The notes under the pieces were generated by a model. The model was not told where the DNA came from, searched no databases, and saw nothing but the letters and a program-made list of their open reading frames with translations. From the NCBI GenBank assembly GCA_903970295.1, contig CAJCHQ010000451.1, positions 1 to 6,358 of the forward strand: a stretch of 6,358 bases of DNA, given 5' to 3'. This document shows, piece by piece, positions 1 through 6,135 of the stretch. Source of the DNA: Bryobacterales bacterium. Lineage in GTDB: Bacteria > Cyanobacteriota > Vampirovibrionia > Obscuribacterales > Obscuribacteraceae. Positions within the stretch are counted from its first letter, which is position 1. The number at the start of each line of letters is the position of its first letter. The position numbers and the translations under genes were made by a program.

Positions 1-567
1 ACCGGTGGTGCCTGGGGCGATTCAATCATCGGCGCGTCAACCCACTTCGGCACCGCGAAAGGCGATATCCCCGCCGATTCCACTCACTTCCAATCTACTG
101 CGACAGTCAACTTCGATTCCAATTATATAAAAGACGGCAATATGTTTGAAAAGGACATGATTGTCACTGACAAAGCCACCAATAAACAATATGTAATTGG
201 TACGCAGATCGATCCTAAAAATGGAGACGTTTATTACTGGAATCAACAGCAATATTTGGCTGACGGTCACAAAAATGGTTGGGTGAATGAAGGTTCAATC
301 ACCGGCGGCCAGGCACTCAAAGCCAATACCAATTACAATCTCGAGCTGGATGCTCACATCACCAACGGGCAATACGTTTATGACAATTATTCGCTAAACG
401 GCAAGTCGCTTGATCCAAAAGCAGAAACGTCGTTCAATGTTGCTGCGAACGTGAATAATTGGGGCAGTGGTTTCGTCGCTCAATCTCAGGAAGATCTTGA
501 TGGCAGTGCGCCCAAAGGCACTACTATCAGTGCAATTATAAGCAACGAAAAAGTGACTGCCTGGTGA
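1..567 (+). CDS. C-terminal part of an unrecognised, probably exported protein (5' end outside window)
   Basis: The frame is open from base 1 to the TGA at 565-567 and gives 188 residues, so the true start lies upstream. An internal ATG at 142 has no convincing ribosome site, and the sequence before it reads as the same kind of protein, so I do not use it as the start. The protein is rich in Asn (about one residue in ten), Gly, Asp, Thr and aromatics. It has no Cys and no Arg in the visible part, and no membrane segment. Short alternating polar/hydrophobic stretches, such as residues 112-140, suggest beta strands. This composition fits an extracytoplasmic beta-sandwich or adhesin-like protein, but I recognise no family. 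A carbohydrate-binding or LamG-like domain is possible but unsupported. The gene ends 5 bp from the stop of the convergent glycosyltransferase gene. Real gene: fairly sure. Function: unknown. Confidence 0.7.
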   Translation, partial: TGGAWGDSIIGASTHFGTAKGDIPADSTHFQSTATVNFDSNYIKDGNMFEKDMIVTDKATNKQYVIGTQIDPKNGDVYYWNQQQYLADGHKNGWVNEGSITGGQALKANTNYNLELDAHITNGQYVYDNYSLNGKSLDPKAETSFNVAANVNNWGSGFVAQSQEDLDGSAPKGTTISAIISNEKVTAW

Positions 568-572
568 ATCGA

Positions 573-2882
573 TCAATCCGCGGCGATATCGATGTGATCG
601 CCAGCGACGCCAATGCGTTTGCCGGCGGCATCCAGCGCCCAGGCTCGAGCCTGATAGATCCCGGAAGTGGGAAATAGATCGCGCGTAAGTTTTATGTCCC
701 CTGTTTTCGATTTGACGACGATCTCTTTCCAGATTTTTTGAGTTGAGTGTGCTGCATTCAACTCTTCTGGTGAGAAAAATAAATTGGCTCGCATAATTTC
801 CAGACAGAAACCAGTCGCCCCTGCTATTTCATTCTGAAAGCAACTGACAGTACCTGACGGATTGCTAGCCGACAAATGCAAATAGCCTTTTGTGCCGAGG
901 TAACCCGAGTTTGAAAAAGTTATGAATGGCATGATCTGTTCAGCGGGAATGAATCGAGCATCCTGCAATTCTGTGGGATCTTTGGCTCTCAGGCTAATCG
1001 CGTGTGCCGAGCCACCTAAAGCCCAGATCGGATCGGCACGCAAATGGAAAAGGACACCGTGGCTGCCATCCCAATCGAAGTCTTCACCAAGTGTGGCATC
1101 GCTGACTTTGCCGCGCAGTGTGAGGTCGTTCCTGAAATCGAGCACCAGGCGCGATACCGGTGCTTTGGTGCGAACGTAAAGAAAATCAGAGTTGAAACAG
1201 CTCGCCGGATTTTCGCTTTCGGTTCGAATCAGGGTCCCTCCTGCTCTAGCGAGAACCGCTTCTGCACTTGGTTCCGTTCTGCCACGAGTGGGAGTGTCAG
1301 GCTTTTGCAAATAGACGGACGGATTTGGATTCTTGCCCGCATCTGCCAGATTGACTTTTTGCCACGTTCTGTTTGGTCTATTCCAAAAGTAAATTCTCAC
1401 TTCTGCGCAGGCTTTTTTGAGCGATTCTTTCAGGAAGCCAAAAGGCATTATTGGAAGCGCATCATTGAAGAACACGCAGTTGCGAACGTTAACTGGAAAC
1501 TGCGGCTTTTCGAGCATTCCGGGTAATGCATTGCGACCGACATAAGCGCCGTTCACTTCATCAGGCATGCCGATCAACAGGGTTTGGGGGTCGCCACCTG
1601 TCTCCTCGTAGATTTTCTGCAAAGAAGCTCTGATTGCATTCATTTCAATGCCTGCGTGCCGCCAGACTTCATTATTCAAAAACAGAAGTATGTATGAGGA
1701 AACGATTAGCAGGACTAACGCTCCCTCTGCCAGCCTCTGAGCTATCAACTTCTTGTTTTGTGTCGCGTATGAAATTGCGCAGCACAAACAATAAGTCAGC
1801 AGGATCGAGAGGGGGACTGTGAAAACATAGGCTAGACGGCTTCCTTGCAGATCGGGCAAAATTGCAAAGACTTTGTAGACCGGAGCCAATCCCAGTATGC
1901 ACCATATGGTCAGGAACACGAGCAGACGCCAGCTGCCTTTCACCATTGAAAAGAATAGAGCTGAAAGAGCTCCCAGCATCGCCACATCCCAGAGGATGCG
2001 GACGATGTTTCTGCCGCCTATCACCACGCGGTTAACTGGTACGAAGATCATGAAGAAGCCGCTCGACCAGTTGTTGAGAAAGTCCTTCCAGTTCGCTACG
2101 TAAAATAGAGAGTCATCGTAGCCACCGACGAAAGTGCCGAGCGAGATGCGGCGCAGAAAAAAATAGAGAGCAAGCAGCAACCAGTGGGCAGAAGTCGCTT
2201 TAGCGGTTTCGACTAGTTTGGCCGTCCATTTTGGCTGGGCTGCAGGTGAAAAAATGAATTGGTAGCAAGCTAGCAAAGCTGGCACTGTCACTGCCATTTC
2301 TTTGGAAAAGAGAGCCATGGTCATAGCGCCGAGAGAGGCGCATAGCAAGGGCACTTTTGAATGCTCGCGCCATCGTATGTAGCACCACACCGAGAGCAAA
2401 TAAAATGTCGTGACAATTGTGTCGACTCTGCCTGTGATCCAGGAGACCGGTTCGCAATGCAGCGGATAAAGACCGAAGAGAAGAGCGGCTGCAGTCGGCC
2501 ACATGTCCTCGTAAACAAAATTTTGTGCGGGCAATTTGCTCGCCAGTTGTCTGGTGATGCTGAATACCAGAAGTGCGCTGGCTACATGATAAAGGACGTT
2601 GGTGAGATGAAAGCCCAAGCCATTGGCGCCCCAAATCATGTAATCGCTAAACATGACCACAGAAATGAAGGGTCGATAGAATCTGAAAGTCTGTATGTCC
2701 AGCCAATTGTGGTTGAAATTGCGGGCAAGCAGGCTGGGATCATGCACCGCCTTGCTAAGCCAGGTTAGATGCACGAAGTCGTCGCCGAGGAAAAAATTGA
2801 ATAGGATATTGGCATAAGCCATCACTGTCAGACCGACAATCAGGCATATCAGACATATGTTCTTTCGGTTCAACGCGCTCAA
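573..2882 (-). CDS. GT-C type integral-membrane glycosyltransferase, TMTC/PMT-like, with large C-terminal soluble domain
   Basis: The protein has 769 residues. The first 410 or so hold about 11-12 hydrophobic segments, near residues 9-31, 94-112, 127-141, 155-170, 177-192, 198-212, 232-243, 270-288, 298-314, 319-340, 352-372 and 387-402. After the first segment comes G33-D34-D35, the acidic motif of the first outer loop that is catalytic in GT-C enzymes. It is followed by RFYRP (67-71), an HLTNVLYH stretch (92-99), LYPLHCEPVSWITGR (138-152) and FSKE (192-195). I recognise these as the pattern of TMTC-type O-mannosyltransferases and bacterial relatives. Such enzymes use a polyprenyl-phosphate sugar on the outer membrane face. 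The TPR repeats of eukaryotic TMTC proteins are absent. Residues 410-769 form a soluble, beta-rich region I cannot assign; its last 110 residues look Ig-like. The start is a TTG inside the stop of the upstream gene (TTGA overlap), with only a weak ribosome site, so translation is probably coupled. Starting at Met21 would remove membrane segment 1. Donor and acceptor are unknown. Confidence 0.8.
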   Translation of the reverse strand: MSALNRKNICLICLIVGLTVMAYANILFNFFLGDDFVHLTWLSKAVHDPSLLARNFNHNWLDIQTFRFYRPFISVVMFSDYMIWGANGLGFHLTNVLYHVASALLVFSITRQLASKLPAQNFVYEDMWPTAAALLFGLYPLHCEPVSWITGRVDTIVTTFYLLSVWCYIRWREHSKVPLLCASLGAMTMALFSKEMAVTVPALLACYQFIFSPAAQPKWTAKLVETAKATSAHWLLLALYFFLRRISLGTFVGGYDDSLFYVANWKDFLNNWSSGFFMIFVPVNRVVIGGRNIVRILWDVAMLGALSALFFSMVKGSWRLLVFLTIWCILGLAPVYKVFAILPDLQGSRLAYVFTVPLSILLTYCLCCAISYATQNKKLIAQRLAEGALVLLIVSSYILLFLNNEVWRHAGIEMNAIRASLQKIYEETGGDPQTLLIGMPDEVNGAYVGRNALPGMLEKPQFPVNVRNCVFFNDALPIMPFGFLKESLKKACAEVRIYFWNRPNRTWQKVNLADAGKNPNPSVYLQKPDTPTRGRTEPSAEAVLARAGGTLIRTESENPASCFNSDFLYVRTKAPVSRLVLDFRNDLTLRGKVSDATLGEDFDWDGSHGVLFHLRADPIWALGGSAHAISLRAKDPTELQDARFIPAEQIMPFITFSNSGYLGTKGYLHLSASNPSGTVSCFQNEIAGATGFCLEIMRANLFFSPEELNAAHSTQKIWKEIVVKSKTGDIKLTRDLFPTSGIYQARAWALDAAGKRIGVAGDHIDIAAD

Positions 2883-3658
2883 GTGGCTTTCAGCGACTCG
2901 AGTGCAACCTCGTAGGCCGGACGGTCTTCGACATGACAGCGCACTTCTTCTTTCTTTTTGATCGCTTTGGCCGGTGCTCCTGCCACCACCATATTCGGTG
3001 GCACATCATGAGTGACGACGGAGGCTCCGGCGAGGACTGATCCCTGTCCCACCCTGACGCGTGGCAGAACGAGTACTTTGGCTCCGACTATGACGCCTCT
3101 TTCAAAATACGGACCCTGCCTGCCTTTCTGGCATGGCGGATGCAAGCTGTCTACCGTGCATGACATTGGGTAGAAGTGCACGTCATTCTCGATCGTCGTG
3201 TATGTGGAGATGAAGACGTTGTTATGAAAGCGGCAATTATTACCGACTCTGATTTGTCCGTCCGATTGAGACATAGCGCCGAAGCTGCAGTTGTCACCAA
3301 AGTGGCTCTCTTCGCGGATCAGGGCTCGACTGCCAGTCTGGAAGCCGCGACCCATGATGCAGCCGGCGTAGATGATTGTGCCGGAACGAATAATGCTATC
3401 GGCACCGATTTCCAACTTCGGGTTGACGTAGTCGGCTGCCACGCGGCGCCCGCCCAGCCGTTCGCCAAGAATGCATTGAGCACCAACGTGTGTGCCGTCG
3501 CCAATCACGACATTTTCGTAGATGATTGTACCGGCCTCGATGCTCACATCTTTGCCAATCACAACACCTGCGGAAACGATTACGAACGGAGCCACCTGGA
3601 CATTTTCGCCCAAACGCGCCTCAGCGTGTATTGAAGCTTGTTTGCTGATCTGGCTCAA
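2879..3658 (-). CDS. Left-handed beta-helix (hexapeptide repeat) acyltransferase, probably sugar N-acyltransferase
   Basis: The 259-residue protein consists almost entirely of imperfect hexapeptide repeats ([LIV]-G-x4 type). They run through about residues 8-66, 82-165 and 186-230, the signature of LpxA/LpxD/WbpD-like acyltransferases that work as trimers. The end, GASVVTHDVPPNMVVAGAPAKAI (about 211-233), is the classic closing coil of CoA-dependent acetyltransferases. A loop at 168-187 interrupts the helix just before it resumes at RGVIVGAKVLVLP, as in WbpD/WlbB/FdtC enzymes. His145 and His161 are candidate catalytic or substrate residues, by position only. At 259 residues it is longer than the usual 190-220 for WbpD/FdtC, because of extra N-terminal coils. 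The start is TTG at 3658-3656, with a strong GAGGGG ribosome site 5 nt upstream. It lies 24 nt after the aminotransferase stop and overlaps the next gene by 4 nt. Next to an aminotransferase, N-acylation of the new amino group of a nucleotide sugar is the simplest role. Acyl donor and sugar are unknown; O-acetylation is the main alternative. Confidence 0.85.
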   Translation of the reverse strand: MSQISKQASIHAEARLGENVQVAPFVIVSAGVVIGKDVSIEAGTIIYENVVIGDGTHVGAQCILGERLGGRRVAADYVNPKLEIGADSIIRSGTIIYAGCIMGRGFQTGSRALIREESHFGDNCSFGAMSQSDGQIRVGNNCRFHNNVFISTYTTIENDVHFYPMSCTVDSLHPPCQKGRQGPYFERGVIVGAKVLVLPRVRVGQGSVLAGASVVTHDVPPNMVVAGAPAKAIKKKEEVRCHVEDRPAYEVALESLKAT

Positions 3659-3663
3659 TCCAG

Positions 3664-3669
3664 CCCCTC
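3664..3669 (-). promoter_or_regulatory. Ribosome binding site deciding a TTG start (acyltransferase)
   Basis: GAGGGG on the minus strand, 5 nt before the TTG codon at 3658-3656. There is no ATG or GTG nearby at a proper distance, so this site is the reason for choosing the TTG start. Confidence 0.65.
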
Positions 3670-3682
3670 GAGCTTGATGCTC

Positions 3683-4897
3683 CTATATAGTCAACACCGG
3701 TGGTGTCAAGGGCACTGGCATAGTCAGTGCGAACACCGACGACATGATCTGGCGCAGGCTGTCGGACACATACGCGATTTGATCTGCGGTCAGCTCAGCA
3801 TATATCGGGATGGACAAGACTTCGTCCGCCAGTTTTTCCGAGATTGGGAAGTCACCCAATTTGTAACCTAGATGCATGAATGCTTGTTGAACATGCAGGG
3901 GCACTGGGTAATAACACATCGAGCCGACGCCGCGGCTTGCCAATTCTTGGGCAACGGTATCGCGGGCAGTGCTAGCTAAAAGACTGGGACCGGCACTGAC
4001 ACGGATCGTGTATTGATGCCAGACATGGCCGATTGTAGCTTCGCTGGCGGCGGCATTACCGAAACTGAGTTTGGGGGTGATGATGCCCGGACAACCATTG
4101 AGCGCTCGATCATAGAGTTTCGCGGCCGCCTGGCGTTTTCTCGTCCACTCGAGCAAATGAGGAAATTTGGTCACCAGCACTGCCGCTTGAATTTCGTCCA
4201 GGCGACTGTTGACTCCCAGTTCGTCGTGATAATAGCGGCGCTTCATGCCATGCGCTCTGAGCGTTTTCAGACGCTCGAACAATTCGGCATCTTTGGTGAC
4301 GACCATGCCGGCGTCGCCAGCGGCGCCGAGATTTTTCGTCGGATAAAAACTAAGACAGGCGACATCGCCAAAGCTGCCTGTGGGCTTACCTTTGTAGCTG
4401 GCACCAATAGCCTGGGCGTTGTCCTCGATCACTTTCAGTCCGTGCGCCTTGGCCAGAGCCGAAATCGTATCCATGTCGGCTGGCTGCCCATACAAGTGAA
4501 TGGGCATGATCGCTTTGGTGTTCTTGGTGATTGCCCGTTCGATCTGCTGGGTGTTTATATTGAACGAATCTTCAAAAACGTCGACGAATACCGGCTTGGC
4601 TCCGCGCAAGCAAATCGCTTCGACTGTCGCTGCGAAAGTGAATGGAGTTGTGATCACTTCATCGCCCGGGCCTATATCGAGTGCCCAGAGCGCCAAAATC
4701 AGTGCATCTGTGCCGTTGGCGACGCCTACTCCGTGATCGCAACCGCATAGTTCAGCGACTTGCGATTCGAATTGCGCACCATACTTACCTAAAATGAAGT
4801 GCTGACTGCGTAGTACGTTCAAAACTGCAGTTTCGATGTCATGCCCTATTTCTTGATACTGCGCCTGCAGATTCAACAAAGGAATGTTTTGACTCAT
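3683..4897 (-). CDS. DegT/DnrJ/EryC1/StrS-family PLP-dependent sugar aminotransferase
   Basis: The protein has 404 residues, slightly longer than the usual 360-390. These cytoplasmic enzymes move an amino group, usually from glutamate, to a nucleotide-linked keto-sugar. Visible landmarks, in order, are the N-terminal IPLLNLQAQYQ (5-15), NGTDAL (61-66) for phosphate binding, GDEVITTPFTFAATV (78-92), HLYGQPADMD (134-143), VIEDNAQAIG (156-165) with Asp159 for the PLP ring nitrogen, and SFYPTKNLGAAGDAG (183-197) with Lys188 as the Schiff-base lysine. N230-S-R-L-D-E-I-Q follows. All key residues are present, so it should be active. It most resembles the FdtB/QdtB/WbpE-type enzymes, but position specificity (3- or 4-amino) cannot be read from the sequence. 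The start is ATG with AAGGAAA 3 nt upstream. The last 12 or so residues (MPVPLTPPVLTI) form a Pro-rich tail beyond the normal fold. It is the first gene of the operon and is followed directly by the acyltransferase that probably acts on its product. Confidence 0.93.
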   Translation of the reverse strand: MSQNIPLLNLQAQYQEIGHDIETAVLNVLRSQHFILGKYGAQFESQVAELCGCDHGVGVANGTDALILALWALDIGPGDEVITTPFTFAATVEAICLRGAKPVFVDVFEDSFNINTQQIERAITKNTKAIMPIHLYGQPADMDTISALAKAHGLKVIEDNAQAIGASYKGKPTGSFGDVACLSFYPTKNLGAAGDAGMVVTKDAELFERLKTLRAHGMKRRYYHDELGVNSRLDEIQAAVLVTKFPHLLEWTRKRQAAAKLYDRALNGCPGIITPKLSFGNAAASEATIGHVWHQYTIRVSAGPSLLASTARDTVAQELASRGVGSMCYYPVPLHVQQAFMHLGYKLGDFPISEKLADEVLSIPIYAELTADQIAYVSDSLRQIMSSVFALTMPVPLTPPVLTI

Positions 4898-4900
4898 TCG

Positions 4901-4907
4901 TTTCCTT
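4901..4907 (-). promoter_or_regulatory. Ribosome binding site of the aminotransferase gene
   Basis: AAGGAAA on the minus strand. The AAGGA core ends 5 nt before the ATG at 4897-4895. It is a good match to the anti-Shine-Dalgarno sequence and supports this start. Confidence 0.6.
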
Positions 4908-4931
4908 AAAAATGGTTGCCGGAGTAATGCC

Positions 4932-4945
4932 GTTCCAATCGGAAC
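4932..4945. repeat. Small inverted repeat at the expected transcript start
   Basis: GTTCC and GGAAC are separated by AATC, giving a 5-bp stem with a 4-nt loop. It falls at or just after the proposed transcription start of the operon. It could be a 5'-end hairpin or an operator half-site pair, and is short enough to be chance. Confidence 0.3.
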
Positions 4946-4951
4946 TTGGTG

Positions 4952-4979
4952 AGTCTACCTGATCTCAATAGCTGGTCAA
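4952..4979 (-). promoter_or_regulatory. Candidate sigma70-type promoter of the sugar/glycosyltransferase operon
   Basis: On the minus strand, TTGACC (4979-4974, five of six matches to the -35 consensus) is separated by 16 nt from TAGACT (4957-4952, four of six matches to the -10). Transcription would begin near 4945, leaving a leader of about 48 nt before the ATG. No better pair is seen closer to the gene. It was found by eye only, and the 16-nt spacing is slightly short. Confidence 0.4.
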
Positions 4980-5005
4980 AGGCAGCCGAAATAACCAATC
5001 TGGAT

Positions 5006-5020
5006 CGAAAATGATTTTCG
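5006..5020. promoter_or_regulatory. 15-bp palindrome upstream of the operon promoter, possible operator
   Basis: CGAAAATGATTTTCG is a perfect palindrome: 7-bp arms around one central base. Its centre is about 36 bp upstream of the proposed -35 element of the minus-strand operon, which is a typical position for an activator or repressor dimer. The binding protein cannot be named from the sequence. The form (A/T-rich half-sites capped by CG) is like sites of winged-helix or Fur-like regulators, but this is not a match to a specific consensus. Confidence 0.4.
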
Positions 5021-5280
5021 CTTAAGGCGTCGACTGCATAGCCCCACCACTGCCTGACTATGCTAGCTCGACCGGGCGAATCTGCTTAAAAAATTTGAAC
5101 AGTCAAGCTTCGCAAGTGAAGTTGCATTGTGAATGCGCACTCATTTTTGATTGAGTTTGATTAGAGTTAGCACATTTGGAAAACGTCTGCTTTCATTTTA
5201 CTAAACTCAAATTTGATTGCCACCAGATGCATGTGAACCGTCGGTGATGGCGCCCGATTTTTATTCGATTTCAGCTGAAC

Positions 5281-5314
5281 AAAAGAAAAAGAGGTCCGTT
5301 TTAACGGACCTCTT
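5281..5314 (-). terminator. Rho-independent terminator of the RHH gene
   Basis: An 11-bp perfect stem (5289-5299 pairing with 5304-5314, AAGAGGTCCGT against its complement) encloses a 4-nt loop. On the minus strand it is followed by TTTTTCTTTT. It begins 46 nt past the RHH gene stop. The T-run lies only on the minus-strand downstream side. In plus-strand reading the stem is followed by TTGCGGG, so termination should be directional. Confidence 0.88.
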
Positions 5315-5315
5315 G

Positions 5316-5336
5316 CGGGAGGTTGGTACCATCCCG
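5316..5336. repeat. Second, weaker hairpin just before the terminator
   Basis: CGGGA and TCCCG flank 11 nt that contain the 8-bp palindrome TGGTACCA (5324-5331). In the RHH transcript this lies between the stop codon and the terminator hairpin. It could be a 3'-end stability element or simply chance. Confidence 0.3.
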
Positions 5337-5360
5337 GCAATTTTCTTTTAGTCGATTCGA

Positions 5361-5681
5361 TTATCTCTTCTTGCCGCCGGATACTGCGACTGTGCGAGAC
5401 AAGGCATTGGTCACGAACAGATTGAGGCTGACGCCTTCTTTTTCTGCACGATCGACAAGCGCCTGGTGAAGAGACTTGGGCAAACGAACGGTGAACTTGC
5501 CGCTGAATTGCGTGTAGTCTCCGCCGGTGTGAGATGCTGCTTTGGCGGTATGCTTCGCGGCTGGTGCCTTACGCGTGACTTTACGACCGCCGCCGATTTT
5601 GGCGGCTTTGTGGGCGATTCTTGGTTTAGCCGACTTGGCTGCGGCTTTGGGTCGCGCTGCTGGCTTCTTCTTTATTACCAT
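5361..5681 (-). CDS. Small DNA-binding protein: Lys/Ala-rich H1-like tail plus HicB/Arc-type ribbon-helix-helix domain
   Basis: The protein has 106 residues. The start is the ATG at 5681-5679, with AAGGAG 6 nt upstream; a GTG directly before it could also be used. The frame stays open another 54 codons upstream, but that part lacks a ribosome site and covers the inverted-repeat leader, so I exclude it. Residues 1-50 are a low-complexity basic tail of Lys, Ala, Pro and Arg (12 Lys and 4 Arg), like histone H1 or AlgP C-terminal repeats. After a short Gly linker, residues 60-98 match the ribbon-helix-helix domain seen at the end of HicB-like antitoxins. The strand is KFTVRLP (62-68), helix 1 about 69-83, and helix 2 SLNLFVTNALSRTV (85-98). 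The N-terminal HicB fold is missing, and no HicA-like toxin lies beside it. It probably binds DNA as a dimer, with the tail adding non-specific contacts. It could be a nucleoid-associated protein or an autoregulator. A strong terminator follows. Confidence 0.8.
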   Translation of the reverse strand: MVIKKKPAARPKAAAKSAKPRIAHKAAKIGGGRKVTRKAPAAKHTAKAASHTGGDYTQFSGKFTVRLPKSLHQALVDRAEKEGVSLNLFVTNALSRTVAVSGGKKR

Positions 5682-5687
5682 CACTCT

Positions 5688-5693
5688 CTCCTT
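5688..5693 (-). promoter_or_regulatory. Ribosome binding site deciding the start of the RHH gene
   Basis: AAGGAG on the minus strand, 6 nt before the ATG at 5681. This is a near-ideal site. It is why the 106-residue form is chosen over the 160-residue open frame beginning at 5843. Confidence 0.8.
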
Positions 5694-5709
5694 TTGATCT
5701 GGGGATAAG

Positions 5710-5787
5710 CCGGCCTCGGCCGGGTGGTGCTTAGGTCTACTAAGCTTCGTTTCCGAGGGCTTCGAAGACAATCGAGTACGCCTCGGA
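5710..5787. repeat. Cluster of three perfect inverted repeats in the leader of the RHH gene
   Basis: Three consecutive perfect inverted repeats lie just upstream of the ribosome site. They are CCGGCC/GGCCGG (5710-5723, 2-nt centre), GCTTAG/CTAAGC (5729-5745, 5-nt loop) and TCCGAGG/CCTCGGA (5752-5787, 22-nt spacer containing the palindrome CTTCGAAG). They would form adjoining hairpins in the minus-strand transcript, or serve as operators for a dimeric protein such as the RHH product. I do not recognise a known riboswitch. Confidence 0.5.
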
Positions 5788-5827
5788 TAGCCGCCCAGTG
5801 AGACTGGAGCGACCCGTGGATTTGGTA

Positions 5828-5854
5828 TGCCACCTACCACCACTTAAGGTGGCA
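5828..5854. repeat. 8-bp inverted repeat, GGTGG-family unit A
   Basis: TGCCACCT and AGGTGGCA are separated by 11 nt (ACCACCACTTA). The unit resembles a second inverted repeat at 6136-6178: both start TGCCACC, contain CACCA in the left half, and have TTAAGG followed by GGTG-type sequence in the right half. It lies about 150 bp upstream of the RHH start. Confidence 0.5.
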
Positions 5855-6135
5855 CAAATATTGTACCAAGGATATCTATTCTTTAGTCATGCATTGCATA
5901 TATATTTTGGTGGCATGTTCAAAGAGCCAACTGGCTGGATTTTGAAGAAGGTGGCTCTACTGCTGGTGCGCACCGCTTTTAATGGCTGGTATCACTAGGC
6001 ACCAATACGTAACAGATCATTACTAAAGTGCCTTAAAGCGTCGCCTGCTGGCTCTTTGTCTTGCCGATAATGTTGACCGCCGAGGCGGCTGATTGAAGTT
6101 GACCGATGATTTGGTATTGCAGCCAACACCATGCT

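Larger units (their letters stand above)
4898..5360. other. Non-coding region between the operon and the RHH gene
   Basis: No frame here reads as a convincing protein. The segment holds the proposed operon promoter and palindrome at its left side and the terminator of the RHH gene at its right. The middle (about 5085-5275) is AT-rich with short inverted repeats, such as GCATT/AATGC at 5124-5136. I assign nothing there; a small RNA cannot be excluded. Confidence 0.6.

Noticed and set aside
582..602. Hairpin GGCGAT/ATCGCC just past the plus-strand stop at 567
   Set aside because: It has no T-run and lies inside the coding sequence of the convergent glycosyltransferase, so it is not a supported terminator.
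1044..1526. 160-codon open frame on the plus strand
   Set aside because: Antisense to the glycosyltransferase C-terminal domain, with atypical composition and no recognisable motif.
4013..4750. 245-codon open frame on the plus strand
   Set aside because: It lies wholly antisense to the aminotransferase, whose motifs are all intact. It has no ribosome site and reads as a shadow frame.
5682..5843. 54-codon upstream extension of the RHH gene
   Set aside because: The AAGGAG ribosome site sits before the inner ATG, the extension has no such site, and it overlaps the inverted-repeat leader.
5860..5865. TACAAT on the minus strand as a -10 box for the RHH gene
   Set aside because: No acceptable -35 at 16-18 nt, and it would leave a leader of about 170 nt; too weak to annotate.
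5798..5998. 66-codon plus-strand open frame beginning with GTG
   Set aside because: No ribosome site, it spans unit A and several GGTGG repeats, and no domain is recognised.
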